Counted from the stretch's first letter, positions 31,985 through 44,065 are shown. The stretch is 64,000 nucleotides of DNA from Nemertoderma westbladi (GCA_032718475.1 JAUCBJ010007160.1:1-64000); one strand, 5' to 3'. A program made the numbers and translations. The notes: generated by a model not told the origin, from the sequence alone.

Positions 31985-34900
31985 ACTTATTAGTTGCTAA
32001 ACTTACCCCCACCCACCTATCATCACACACCTACTGTACTTAACCATACATACCCATTCCTACATACCTTCTTACACGTACCCTCCCACCCACCTAAGAA
32101 CGTCGACTTAACTGCACCCACCCACCCACCTAAGCACACCTACTTAACCGAACCCACCTACCCACCTAAGCACGTATACTTACCCACACCCACCCACCTA
32201 CCTAAGCACAACTACTTAGCTGCAGAGCACGTCTACTTAACTGCACCCACCCACCAACATAAGCACGTCTAGTTAACCACACCAACCCACCCCCCCCCCC
32301 CCACCTAAGCACATCGACTTAACCGCAAGCACCCTCCCACTTACCTAAGCACACCTACTTAACCGCACCCACCTACCCACCTACTTAACCGCACCCATCC
32401 ACACTTCTAAGCACGTCTACTTAACCGCACCCATCCACCTGCATAAGCACGCCTACTTACCAGCACCCACCCACCCACCTAAACTCGTCTACTTAACCGC
32501 ACCCACCCACCCACCTAAGCACGTGTACTTATCCACACCCAACCACCCACCTAAGCATGTATACTTACCCACACCAACCCACCTACCTAAGCACACCTAG
32601 TTAACCGCACCCACCTATGCACATCGACTTAACCGCACCAATCCACCCACCTCAGCACGTCAACTTAACCACACCCACCCACACACCTAAGTACGTCTAC
32701 TTACCCGCACCCACACACACACCTAAGAACGTCTACTTAAGCGCAAACACCCACCCACCCACCTAAGCACATCGACTTAACCGCACCCACCCATCAACCT
32801 AAGCACGTATACTTACCCGCACCCACCCACCTACCTAAGGACACCTAGTTAACCGCACCCACCCACCCACCTAAGCACACCTACATAACCGCACGTGTAC
32901 TTAACCGCAAACACCCACCCACCCACCTAAGCACATCGACTTAACCGCACCCACCCACCCACCTAAGCACACCTACTTAACCGCACCCACCCACCCTCCT
33001 AAGCACGTCTACTTAACCGCACGCACCCACCCACCTAAGCACACCTACTTAACCGCACCCACCCACCCACCTAACCACGTCTACTTAACCGCAAACACCC
33101 ACCCACCTAAGCACATCGACTTAACCGCACCCACCCACCCACCTAAGCACGTATACTTACCCGCACCCATCCACCTACCTAAGGACACCTAGTTAACCAC
33201 ACCGACCTAAGCACATCGACTTAACCACACCCACCCATCCACCTAAGCACGTGTACTTACCCACACCCACCCACCCACCTAAGCACGTATAATTACCCGC
33301 ACCCACCCACCTACCTAAGCACACCTAGTTAACCGCACTCACCTAAGCACATCGACTTAACCGCACCCACCCACCCACCTAAGCACGTGTACTTAACCAC
33401 ACCCACCCACCCACACACCTAAGCACGTAAACTTACCCGCACCTAACCCACCTACCTAAGCACACATAGTTAACCGCAACCGCCCACCCACCTAAGCACG
33501 TATTCTTGCCCGCACCCACCCACCTATCCTAAGCACACCTAGTTAACCGCACCCACCTAAGCACATCGACTTAACCGCACCCACCCACCCACCTAAGCAC
33601 GTGTACTTAACCGCACCCACCCACCCACCTATGCACGTGTACTTAACCGCACCCACCCACCCACCACACCCACACCACCCACCCACCCACCTAAGCACAC
33701 CTACTTAACCGCACCCACCCACCCACGTAAGCACACCTACTTAACCCCACCCACCCACCCACCTAAGCGCACCTACTTAACCGCACCCACCCACCTTCAT
33801 AAGCACGTCTACTTACCCACACCCACCCACCTACCTAAGCACACATAGTTAACCGCACCCACCCACCCACCTAAGCACGTATTCTTGCACGCACCCACCC
33901 ACCATCCTAAGCACACCTAGTTAACCGCACCCACCTAAGCACATCGACTTAACCGCACCCACCCACCCACCTAAGCACGTGTACTTAACCGCACCCACCC
34001 ACCCACCTATGCACGTGTACTTAACCACACCCACCCACCCACCCACACCCACCCACCCACCCAAACCCACCCACCCACCCATCCACCTAAGCACATCGAC
34101 TTAACAGCACCCACCCACCCACCTAAGCACACCTACATAACCGCACGTGTACTTAACCGCAAACATCCACCCACCCACCTAAGCACATCGACTTAACCGC
34201 ACCCACCCACCCACCTAAGCACACCTACTTAACCGCACCCACCCACCCACCTAAGCACACCTACTTAACCCCACCCACCCACCCACCTAAGCGCACCTAC
34301 TTAACCGCACCCACCCACCTTCATAAGCACGTCTACTTACACACACCCACCCACCTACCTAAGCACAACTACTTAACTGCACCCACCCACCCTCCTAAGC
34401 ACGTCTACTTATCTGCACCCACCCACCAACCTAAGCACGTCTAGTTATCCACACCAACCCACCCTCCCACCTAAGCACATCGACTTAACCGCACCCACCC
34501 ACCCACCTAAGCACACCTACTTAACCGCACCCACCCACCCACCTACTTAACCGCACCCACCCACCCTCCTAAGCACGTCTACTTAACCGCACCCAACCAC
34601 CTGCATAAGCACGACTACTTAACCACACCCACCCACACACCTAAGCACGCCGACTTACCAGCACCCACCCACCCACCTAAACACGTCTACTTAACCGCAC
34701 CCACCCACCCACCTAAGCACGCGTACTTATCCGCACCCACCCACACACCTAAGCATGTATACTTACCCACACCCACCCACCTACCTAAGCACACCTAGTT
34801 AACCGCACCCACCTATGCACATCGACTTAACCGCACCCATCCACCCACCTAAGCACGTGTACTTAACCGCACCCACCCTCCCACCTATGCACGTGTACTT

Positions 34901-35700
34901 AACTACACCCACCCACCCACCCACCAACACCCACCCACCCACCCATCCACCTAAGCACATCGACTTAACGGCACCCACCCACACACCTAAACACGTCTAC
35001 TTAACCGCATCCACCCACCCACCTAAGCACGTGTACTTATCCGCACCCACCCACCCACCTAAGCATGTATACTTACCCACACCCACCCACCTACCTAAGC
35101 ACACCTAGTTAACCGCTTCCACCTATGCACATCGACTTAACCACACCCATCCACCCACCTCAGCACGTCTACTTAACCACACCCAGCCACACACCTAAGC
35201 ACGTCTACTTACCCGCACCCACCCACCCACCTAAGCACGTCTACTTAACCGCAAACACCCACCCACCCACCTAAGCACATCGACTTAACCGCACCCACCC
35301 ACCCACCTAAGCACGTATACTTACCCGCACACACTCACCTACCTAAGGACACCTAGTTAACCACACCCACCTAAGCATATCGACTTAACCACACCCACCC
35401 ACCCACCTAAGCACGTGTACTTAACCTCAAACACCCACCTAAGCACATCGACTTAGCCGCACCCTCCCACCCACCTAAGCACACCTACATAACCGCACCC
35501 ACCCACCAACCTAAGCACGTCTACTTAACCTCACCCACACACCAAACTAAGCAAGCACGTCTACTTAACCGCACCCAACCTCCCCTACCCCTACACACCT
35601 AATTACCCGCACTCAACTACCCCTACCCACCCTCCCTCCCTCCCACACCATATTTACCCGCACCGACCGCCCGAACCTAACAAACACACCCACCCCTACT
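31985..35700. repeat. 3.7-kb CA-rich minisatellite
   Basis: Units of about 30-45 bp of the form CACCCACCCACCTAAGCAC(G/A)(T/C)(C/G)TACTTAACCG repeat about a hundred times. The CACC run length varies and sub-variants alternate (AAGCACATCGACTTAACC, AAGCACACCTAGTTAACC, GTATACTTACCC). The flanks decay gradually on both sides. Any reading frames are by-products of the repeat. It is not the TTAGGG-type telomere repeat. Confidence 0.92.
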
Positions 35701-36479
35701 TTTTCTACCTTATTCCGACTCCATGGCAAACATTCTCGGAGCAATCATGCCGTACCAGAAATTAGCAAAAACGGAAATCAGGGACAGTTTTGGCCAAAAC
35801 CTTTTTTATAAGAACCGTTTTTTGATAATAGTTTCCTATAAAATAATGCTAAGTATTTACATCCTAGAACATTCGATAACTATTGTAAATTATTGTAATT
35901 AATAGGTTGGTTGCTTTTTTTACCATATATTATTAAATAAATGTGAGATAGTTAGTTCAGTTAGTTTAATTATAATATCGTAAACATCACTGCACAAAAA
36001 CGCGTTTTACACACCAGATCTTTAAAACATTACCTTTATTCGTATGCGAAAATAAGGGTTATGCCAGAGCCAGCCTAGAGGCCAAGCAAGGTACCGTTAG
36101 CCGTAGCAATGCAAGAAGCTTCCTAGCTTTTAGATCCTTCCCCCTTTTCTTACCCCCTCATCCGTGCCATCACTGGTTCAGCCAAACAACCCAGGCAGCT
36201 CCGTAGCCCATCATTGTTCCAATTCTTCCGGTAGGCTATCATTACGGCTCTCCTAATTTGTTTCAAATTTGTTTCACTGGCATACTTAACATTGTTCCAA
36301 TTTTTTGAGCTCCGTAGCCCATCATTGTTCCAATTCTCCGGTAGACTATCATTACGGCCCTCCTAATTTGTTTCAAATTTGTTTCACTCCCATTCATAGC
36401 ATTGCAGGTAGGACACCATTACGTGGCTCCTAATATGTTTCAATTATGTTCCAATTTTGTTTCAACTAACAGAGACATA
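35701..36479. other. Spacer with a ~115-bp duplicated segment
   Basis: No gene. A block containing GCTCCGTAGCCCATCATTG and CCTAATTTGTTTCAAATTTG occurs twice, at about 36197-36285 and 36309-36390, with a weaker third start near 36415. Confidence 0.6.
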
Positions 36480-36954
36480 CTAGTGGCAGTACGCGCGCAG
36501 GCCGCAATCAAGGTGCTTTTAAGCGTGAAGGCTTCCACTACGAACGATACAACACTGATAGAGTTAGGCCAACCCTCACTTATCGCGATAGTAAAAGAGA
36601 AGCAATACAAATATTACACATCCATGTTAGACAACCGCACCAGTTTCTTAGATGACCCGTTCAGCTATGCCATTCACGTATCTCGAATCAGCAATACCCC
36701 GGCTTGGAAACGCCAAGGAAGTCATATATCGTCGTGGACATAGAGAATCGTAAACTGAAGTTAAGACAATCGATGAAAACAAAGTCTGCAACGTACGTTA
36801 ACAAACACAACCCAGACCTATCTGTGCATAACATTTATAAACTGAAACTAAGTTACGTCCCGGAGCACCATCGGAAAGCAATGACACGATTAAGATTATC
36901 ATCACATAATCTACGTACAGTATTGAGACTGGGCGGTGGAGTAGAATACCTCGT
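36480..36954 (+). pseudogene. Non-LTR polyprotein C-terminal region before the array
   Basis: The pieces VRAQAAIKVLLSVK, EKQYKYYTSMLDN and FSYAIHVSR lie in one frame. LSVHNIYKLKLSYVPEHHR and AMTRLRLSSHNLR lie in a second, and IETGRWSRIPREQRTCRC lies in a third. 'TRLRLSSHnL.iE.GRW..ipreqR.C..C' is a well-known ending of many invertebrate non-LTR proteins. Two frameshifts (about 36715 and 36915) show it is dead. The third frame leads straight into the 42-bp array. Confidence 0.72.
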
Positions 36955-37794
36955 GAACAACGCACGTGCCGATGTAACGGCGTAGACATCCAGGACGAAC
37001 AACGCACGTGCCGATGTAACGGCGTTGACATCCAGGACGAACAATGCACGTGCCCATGTAACGGCGTTGACATCCAGGACGAACAACGCACGTGCCGATG
37101 TAACGGCGTAGACATCCAGGACGAACAACGCACGTGCCGATGTAACGGCGTAGACATCCAGGACGAACAACGCACGTGCCGATGTAACGGCGTTGACATC
37201 CAGGACGAACAACGCACGTGCCGATGTAACGGCGTTGACATCCAGGACGAACAACGCACGTGCCCATGTAACGGCGTTGACATCCAGGACGAACAACGCA
37301 CGTGCCGATGTAACGGCGTAGACATCCAGGACGAACAATGCACGTGCCGATGTAACGGCGTAGACATCCAGGACGAACAACGCACGTGCCGATGTAACGG
37401 CGTAGACATCCAGGACGAACAACGCACGTGCCGATGTAACGGCGTAGACATCCAGGACGAACAACGCACGTGCCGATGTAACGGCATTGACATCCAGGAC
37501 GAACAACGCACGTGCCGATGTAATGGCGTTGACATCCAGGACGAACAACGCACGTGCCCATGTAACGGCGTTGACATCCAGGACGAACAACGCACGTGCC
37601 GATGTAACGGCGTAGACATCCAGGACGAACAACGCACGTGCCGATGTAACGGCGTAGACATCCAGGACGAACAACGCACGTGCCGATGTAACGGCGTAGA
37701 CATCCAGGACGAACAACGCACGTGCCCATGTAACGGCGTAGACATCCAGGACGAACAACGCACGTGCCCATGTAACGGCGTAGACATCCACGAC
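36955..37794 (+). repeat. 42-bp minisatellite, exactly 20 units
   Basis: The unit contains GAACAACGCACGTGCC followed by GATGTAACGGCG and TAGACATCCAGGAC. Variants are GCCC for GCCG and GTTGAC for GTAGAC. 42 is a multiple of three and one plus frame is open throughout as EQRTCRCNGVDIQD per unit. This frame joins the preceding GRWSRIPR and the following EQHMLTNC, so it is the parental coding frame. The long minus-strand frames are passengers. Each unit holds one CACGTG. Confidence 0.93.
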
Positions 37795-37827
37795 GAACAA
37801 CACATGTTGACTAATTGCGAAAATACA

Positions 37828-38856
37828 TAACATATACGGGACAGCTGCAGCAATATAGACCTATCACTTCCGGGTATTTACAACGAACATTGTACTGTAG
37901 TAGCATTTAAAATTTTTCAGATTGCCATGGTTAAGAACTGATGTCATGCTTAAGATTAATCTTAAATTGTGCTATTTATGTTAATATTTACTTACTTAAT
38001 TTGAAATTGTTTGATAGGCTGATATTTGTATATGTTTTGGTGTTTGATATGGTGTATTACGCTATGTCAGTAATTTCTGTTAATATGGACAATTGTCAAT
38101 AAACATTACTACTACTAGCATAAAAATTCAAACAACAAAAATCGAATTGGGTTTGATAATATGATATTTTTAAGTGTCATATTCGTGATCAGCGTCCCAG
38201 AAAACCCATAATATCTAACAATCAGGGTGATTTTGTGGTGATTTTTCATTATCATATTTGCAATACTTGTTTATTTCGTGCAACAGAGGGGGCACATTCA
38301 AAATGACCAAAATGTGTTCTCCAATGTTATACTTGTTCTATAATTGTAAATAGCATCCAAAAACCTATATATGACGTAAATAAAGTAATTTTAGTGTGCC
38401 ATAAAATTTTTATTAAAAATTTTAGCACGAAACATAACTGGAGATTGGTGCCAGAATGGGACCACAGAACGAAAACTAACATAGCCATGTAAATGGCGTT
38501 TGCTCAGTTTGATATCCCATTAAATTTTAGGAAAAGTCACGAAATCTCGGTTTTCCAAACAAACCTGACTCAAAGATACATACTATTTGCAAAAAAAATT
38601 CAAAAACACGGGGGCGGCCGCCATGTAGCGTCGTGATGGGTTGGGTGCGTACTCGGATACACTTTGCCCTTATACGAGGTGCGAGGGTCAAGGGTGAAGT
38701 GGCGGAGTTATGCTGGGATACCTTGAACGAGTGTTATTGACTCAACTTAATAATAACTACATAATAATACATGAATGAACCACATTTATTCCATAATTAT
38801 AATTATTAAATTAAACACTATATTTTTTTATAATAAATTAGATTGATAGAACTTAC
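37828..38856. other. Non-LTR 3' UTR and AT-rich DNA
   Basis: Up to about 38118 this is the 3' UTR of the preceding element. Beyond it is AT-rich DNA with no gene, including a segment similar in style to the window's first kilobase (38380-38600). Confidence 0.45.
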
Positions 38857-39161
38857 ATGCCGCACTTGACTTCAACGGAACGGACCTCATCATCCATGTT
38901 TAGAGCAGCTAACTGGACTGTGTTGGTATTGGAAGAGATTGGCACTTTGACTCCGACGAGATGGTCCGCAGGATAGAGCTTTATGAGAGGCTCACAGGAG
39001 GGGCTAGTTCTAAGGATGGGCGGTGGAGTGATACGGAGGCTAGGGGGCAGTAGGGGCGGTGGAGTGCTACGGAGGCTAGGAGGGGCCAGGGGGGGCTGTG
39101 CTACGGCTGTAGCGCAGCTCAAACCGACTACCATGGCAATAAGTAGAGCGTTTATTGCCAT
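38857..39161 (-). CDS. First exon of a secreted protein (signal peptide, proline-rich)
   Basis: ATG at 39161-39159 in a good context (CCAAATGGC) starts MAINALLIAMVVGLSCATAV, a clear hydrophobic signal peptide. It is followed by a repetitive proline-rich stretch (PPSLRSTPPPLLPPSLR) and a segment with SCEPLIKLYPADHLVGVKVP and NTNTVQLAALNMDDEVRSV, ending at VKCG. A consensus donor GTAAGT follows 38857 (phase 2). The product would enter the secretory route. The same strand carries lectin, TSP1 and FN2 exons 30 kb downstream, so it may be the first exon of that gene. However, its phase does not match the next recognisable exon (8081-8231), so this is only a possibility. I know no family for the mature N-terminus. 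Confidence 0.65.
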
Positions 39162-39274
39162 TTGGAACAGAAACAAATTATCTAAAAATAATAATTTAGT
39201 TTGAGTTTATGCCTGAAACTACAGTTATAACTTTCGTTGGGCAAAGCTTTGCAATGTGGGCAATGACGTCCAGG

Positions 39275-39345
39275 CGGGATCGAATTGGTGACCTCCAGGT
39301 TGGTAGTCTAACGCTCTTACCATTCTGCAGCTAGCGGCTCAGGTC
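39275..39345 (-). mobile_element. tRNA-like SINE head
   Basis: On the minus strand an A-box-like TGGTAAGAGCGTTAG is followed about 20 bp later by a B-box-like AATTCGATCCC, after a GCCGCTAGCTGCAGAA lead. This is the layout of a tRNA-derived SINE promoter. It does not fold into a complete tRNA by eye, so I do not call a tRNA gene. Confidence 0.6.
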
Positions 39346-39507
39346 AATGAGGTAGACCTGGAAATTCTACCTGATACCTTGTGTGTCATCATGGTCTCCT
39401 ATCAGTCAATACCGTCATCATCTGCTGCCACTGTGTTCAATTCTACTGAACTTGGCCGTCTGTTCCATTTTGTTTATGTATGTATAGCGACGCAATCTAG
39501 ATATTGC

Positions 39508-39777
39508 ATAGACCCCCTTATCACGGAGCAACTTATTTCTGCTACTTGTTTCTGTTGGACCTCCTCACATACATAAACTTGTTGTTGGACCCTATCTCAC
39601 ACAGAAACTTGTTGTTGGACCCCCTCATACACGGACACTTGTTTCAGTAATTTGTTGCTGGACTCCTCTCCGCACACAGAAAAGTTTCGGAAACAAGTTG
39701 CAGCAACAAGTTTATGTGAGTGAGGGGGTCGAGCAACAAGTTTCAGAAACAAGTTGATCCGTGTGAGGGGGGCCTTA
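39508..39777. mobile_element. Small foldback element
   Basis: Two arms of roughly 80 bp are inverted. The left arm has CACGGAGCAACTTATTTCTG and ACATAAACTTGTTG. The right arm has CAACAAGTTTATGTGAG and TTTCAGAAACAAGTTGATCC. The middle repeats the AACTTGTTGTTGGACCC word. No target duplication was identified. Confidence 0.6.
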
Positions 39778-39889
39778 GACATACCTTTGTTGCACACCTC
39801 ATAAGATATTTATTCGTTCTAGAATATTATGTATTTACTTTTATGTTTTTTATTATTTATTTATTTATTTTAATTAAGCAGCAGCTTGT

Positions 39890-40490
39890 TCTAGATGGTA
39901 CCGGTACAATACTGGGCTTCCAATTAGTAAGCACTGGTTCAATCCCCAGAAGGGACAGTACTGTTTTGACACAGTGATTTAAATGCTACAGCCTAGCACA
40001 ACCCTCTCTTTCAACCTTCAGTGGTCGATAAATGGGATCCAAAGCAACTTGGGAAACAGAGTGGAAGGGTTTACTGTGGAAGATCACCCATGGTTGTGAA
40101 CAGGCATTCCTTTAGGAAACAGAGTGGAAGGGTTTACTGTGGAAGATCACCGATGGTGTTGAACAGGCATTCCTTTAGGAAACAGAGGGTAGGGTTTAAT
40201 GTGGTAGATCACCCGTGGTGGAGAACATGTGTTCCTTTATGGAACAAAGTGGAAGATCACCCATGGTGATGAAGAGGCATTCCTTTAGGAAACAGAGTGG
40301 AAGGGTTTACTGTGGAAGATCACCCATGGTGATGAAGAGGCATTCCTTTAGGAAACAGAGTGGAAGGGTTTACTGTGGAAGATCACCCATGGTGGAGAAC
40401 AGGCATTCCTTTAGGAAACAGAGTGGAAGGGTTTACTGTGGAAAATCACCCATGGTGGTGAAGAGGTACAGTATTCCTTGGACTAACGAA
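39890..40490 (+). repeat. SINE-like unit with a 63-bp array
   Basis: A B-box-like GGTTCAATCCC (about 39939-39949) precedes a body shared with the SINE at 3735-3935. From about 40052 a 63-bp segment (TTCCTTTAGGAAACAGAGTG, GGTTTACTGTGGAAGATCAC, CCATGGTG) is repeated about seven times, with one shortened unit near 40235-40265. Confidence 0.75.
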
Positions 40491-40984
40491 CCTGAAAGAT
40501 TCTCACATTCAATTTATTGTAATTCAATAACTTTAACAATTTTTGCAATTGTACTATCCATGAGAATAAATAAAGTCAAGAGTAAATATTATGTCTTATT
40601 TAAAAGGAATAATTATACTCTTGGCTCTACAGTAGCGAATATTAATTCTTGCAATCTTTCAATCTTGTATCTTATCTGTTTCTCAGCGATATTCAGACAT
40701 TGTTACATATTTGAAATCTATGTACCCTACTGTATCTTGCCAATTATGTACCAAACATCCAGTACCCACAACGTTGCGTAGGCAATGGTAGTTAGAGCTC
40801 TGTTGTACGCTGGTATATGTAGACAACCAATTTGTATTGGGTGAAGTTCAGTTTCAGTTTGGTCCATTCAGGTACACATAGTGAGTGAATGATACAGCAT
40901 ATTATATAGCCAAACGCAGATAAATCACTGGTATGTACTGTATGTCGAAACAGTATATTGTTGTGTAATTAATGTGGTGTGTTT

Positions 40985-41350
40985 AACATACGATTTATTC
41001 TTAGGTGCATTTCTACATTAAATGCCACCTCTCCTATTTATTAATATTGTGTATTATTGGTGTTACGTTATTCGCACAGTACGTGCAATAACTTCTATTA
41101 GTGTGAAATAGTAGTTATTGTATCAATATACTGTACATTGCAAGTCGAACTGAACCGTTTTATTTGCTGACACTGCTTCCGGGGTCTACTACAGTGCTAC
41201 ACATCCTCGACTGGATATTCTACGAGGGAAGCACCTACAGAACCGATAAGATCGAAGGATCAATATTCTCACACCCATGACGAAAGATATCCCTTCAGTG
41301 ACGTTTGCTGAAGGAGTTCCCTTACATTATTTCTCTCAAATTGTGAAGTA
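40985..41350 (+). repeat. Diverged direct repeat, copy 1
   Basis: Shares the order ATTTCTACATTAAATG.CACC, then ATTCCGGGGTCTA-like and CCTCGAC words, and GACGAAAGATATCCCT...GGAGTTCCCTTACA with 45740-46190. The second copy lies directly upstream of the 2A/PHD/endonuclease non-LTR element, so this is probably a 5' UTR fragment of the same family. Confidence 0.65.
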
Positions 41351-42070
41351 AAATGTTATGTTGTATGATATATTTTACTTTACAGTAATTAATATTCGCC
41401 ATAATAGTATGAAATTAGATGATTTGACACCAAATAATTATAGCAGTAGCACCAATTTACATTCCGCAATTTTGATTATCTCTCTCACCAAAAACAATTA
41501 TTCATCCCCCAAAAACAACAATAATTATTCACTCCCAGAAAAAATAATTATTCATAGCCCAAAAACAATTAATCAATCTCCATAAAGTAATTACTTTTAA
41601 ACCAAAAACAATTCTTCCAGCACCAAATATTTTATGGAAAATTTATTTATACAAATTCATTTATTAAATATTTCCATAAATCAAACTAAATGTTTAATCA
41701 TATTATACCGACCATCCTCGTACCAATAGTCTGCTACTGAGAATCTGTAACTAAGATTCTGTTTATTTTGGTAGAATATTTGATTATTTTGGGGGAATAT
41801 GTATTTATTTCGGGGGATTCTGTATTTATTTTGGGAAAAATTGTATTTACTTTATTTTGGGGGTTTTGTCATCTATTTGGGGTGAATTTATTTTATTTGG
41901 GGTGACTTTATTTTATTTGGGGTGACTTTATTTTATTTGGGGTGACTTTATTTTATTTGGGGTGACTTTATTTTTTTTGAGTAACATTATTTAAATTGGT
42001 ATTTTATAATTTTTTTGATGAAATTTTCATCAATTTTGGTTTGACAATTGGTGACATCGGTACATAGCTA
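41351..42070. repeat. AT-rich low-complexity DNA with a 20-bp array
   Basis: CCAAAAACAATTATTCA-type words recur at 41490-41620. At 41881-41975 GGTGACTTTATTTTATTTGG is repeated nearly five times. No gene. Confidence 0.65.
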
Positions 42071-42074
42071 TTAA

Positions 42075-43390
42075 CCCTATTACCACTGGGGGGGGGGGGG
42101 GGGGGGGGGGATCGTCTCCTTCCTAGTTTTTAATTGCTGTATCTATGCAACCACATTATGTACCTGCCCAATTTTTTGCAAAAATTAGTAAAATTTAATG
42201 GCATATCTTTTGCAAAAAACTGCGTTGCAATTAGATTTCTACTTTTCATTGTGGGTGCCACCTCAAAATTTGGTCCCCATCAGAATTTTTTTGAAATTTT
42301 CGAATTTTACAAGTTTGTGAGTTCGTAATTATTTATGTTGCGGCTATTTTTATAGATTCAATTTCGTATGGATCACTCTACTACTCTATATAAGTATGTA
42401 GGAGTAGTGGTACATCATTTTTGGAGCACCAAAATTAAAGCGTGGCACTTCAAATTTTCAAAATTGCAATATTCGTTAAATACTCTAAAGTTTTGATTTC
42501 AACGCATTTTCATTGGTTTTCTGGACCGCTAAATCGATTGAAAGTAATATTGAAGCCTAAATTCTTAGTGGGTATCGATTTTGGTGCACCAAAATTAGGG
42601 CGTGGCAAGTAGGCTTAGGCCTACTGCAGATTTTCAAAATTACGATAGTCAGAAAATACCACAAGGTTTTCATTTCAACCCATTTTTATAGGTTCTCTGG
42701 ACCGCTGAATCTATAGAAAGTGATATTATTGGTACACCAAAATTCCCGAAATTATCAAAATTAGGGCGTGGTGCTTTTTCAAAATTAGAATAAGTGCCAC
42801 TCCCAATACGTTCTATTTCACTGCAATTAAGGATTGTAATTTGTTACCAGATGAGATTAAAAAAATTCAAAATTTAAGGGGCTACAAATCGGCAGTAAAA
42901 TCACATTTAAGAGAACAATGCAAACTCCAATCCGAAAATTCTTACCTTTACTATTAATATTTTACATTGCACCGTTATGATTTGTCTTTAGTACTGTAGC
43001 ATATTGTAAGTGTAACGTACAGTAGGATACACAGTGTAACTATTTTTAAGGACCCTCTGGAAACAAGCGACAACGCTTTAGAGGTAATCCTCTACAGTAT
43101 GTTACAGTGTGTGTGTACATGGAATCTTACTATATTTAGGTAATGTTTTTTACTGTGTTTATAGTATAATTTTTGTATTGTACTTTCATATTGTAGAAAT
43201 AAATAATAATAATAATAATAATAACACTATTAGTTTTTAGAATATCAAAAAATTTTATATTTTGTCCTGGGACTACTTTTATTTTCATGAAAATTATTAT
43301 ACCCTCCTTATGAAATACAGTGGGGGGACCGAATCGGCCTCCCGCCAGTGCTGCTAATGGTATAAACACCCTGCAGTGGTAATATGGTTT
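42075..43390. mobile_element. TTAA-flanked family A element, second copy
   Basis: Begins CCCTATTACCACTGGGG after TTAA (42071-42074), with an extended G tract. It carries the same TTAGGGCGTGGCA interior and closes with CAGTGGTAATATGG, where the terminal motif and TTAA are mutated to TTTA. A non-LTR 3' end is nested in it at about 42805-43224. Confidence 0.82.
42805..43224 (+). mobile_element. 5'-truncated non-LTR 3' end nested in the TTAA element
   Basis: Frame 42811-42956 reads FTAIKDCNLLPDEIKKIQN, then LRGYKSAVKSHLREQC and a stop, the usual ending of CR1/L2-type proteins. A 240-bp UTR and an (AAT)n tail at about 43200-43224 follow. Element A sequence resumes immediately after, giving clean borders. 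Confidence 0.8.
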
Positions 43391-43489
43391 ATTGTAGTAC
43401 AGTATTTGCATTTTCAGTAGATTATAGAATATACCGTACAATTTATTTTTATTATGAAACCTTGAACGAAACTCTTAATTCTGTTTTAT

Positions 43490-43815
43490 TTGAGAGAAAA
43501 TCATAGGCGTCGATGTAGAAAATTCTATATAAATCCTATTAGACAGAAGCGATATTGTTATGGACAATATTCAACTCTAAATCCTTTGTTACGAATGCGG
43601 CAGTGTCAATCAAGTCATCGCAACTACTATAGAATGACTAAAGAACGATTCGATAAACTAATCTGCTTAATGCTTAATTCAAATATTCATATGAATGAAA
43701 GGAAGCCAACTCATCGTTACCCTATAGAATCTATCGCTAACTCTACGTCACTTAGCTAGTGACTCTTCAATGACTAGCATTGCTGCTAGTCTAGAAGTTC
43801 TAGAACTTCTCTAAT
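43490..43815 (+). pseudogene. PIF/Harbinger-like transposase N-terminal remnant
   Basis: The 89-codon frame reads RRCRKFYINPIRQKRYCYGQ, YSTLNPLLRM and NYYRMTKERFDKLICLML. In the shifted frame after about 43745, TLRHLASDSSMTSIAASLE follows. The succession W/Y.(N/R)P...r...GqY..L..el, yyRM..e.Fd.Ll and TLR(Y/H)LA.g.s...Ia is that of Harbinger (DDE_Tnp_4) nucleases. The catalytic domain is missing. Confidence 0.6.
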
Positions 43816-44065
43816 TTCTGACATTAGAATTTCACTATCCATAATTACTATCAGTCCTACACAACACACAAATTGGATATCAACCAGAAATGTTTCTCAG
43901 CCAATTTAATTCAATTGTGCGGTGGCAGCTAATTTATTCTGGTCTATTTCTAAATTCAAGAACACTATTTTTGCCCAATCCAATTTTTGGTCAATTCAAC
44001 ATATTAAATATTCTCTTGGCATTGACATGCATCTGATATCAGACGCAATACCGTTCAAAAAGCGC

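Larger units (their letters stand above)
36480..38118 (+). mobile_element. 3' part of a non-LTR element with an expanded zinc-motif array
   Basis: Coding pieces in three frames precede an array (36955-37794). After it the frame finishes EQHMLTNCENT and stops at about 37827. The 3' UTR ends with CAATAAACATTACTACTACTA at about 38100-38118, a typical non-LTR tail. The RT itself is not present. Confidence 0.75.

Noticed and set aside
31985-35700. Possible telomeric array
   Set aside because: The unit is 30-45 bp and CACCC-rich, not a short TTAGGG-type repeat, and it is internal.
36955-37794. CRISPR-like regular repeat
   Set aside because: Units are contiguous with no unique spacers, in a eukaryotic context.
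36798-37853. Three very long overlapping minus-strand frames across the 42-bp array
   Set aside because: The unit is a multiple of three without stops on that strand. The plus frame joins the non-LTR motif on both sides and is the parental one.
39275-39345. Functional tRNA gene
   Set aside because: A- and B-box-like words are present, but no complete cloverleaf can be drawn; a SINE head fits better.
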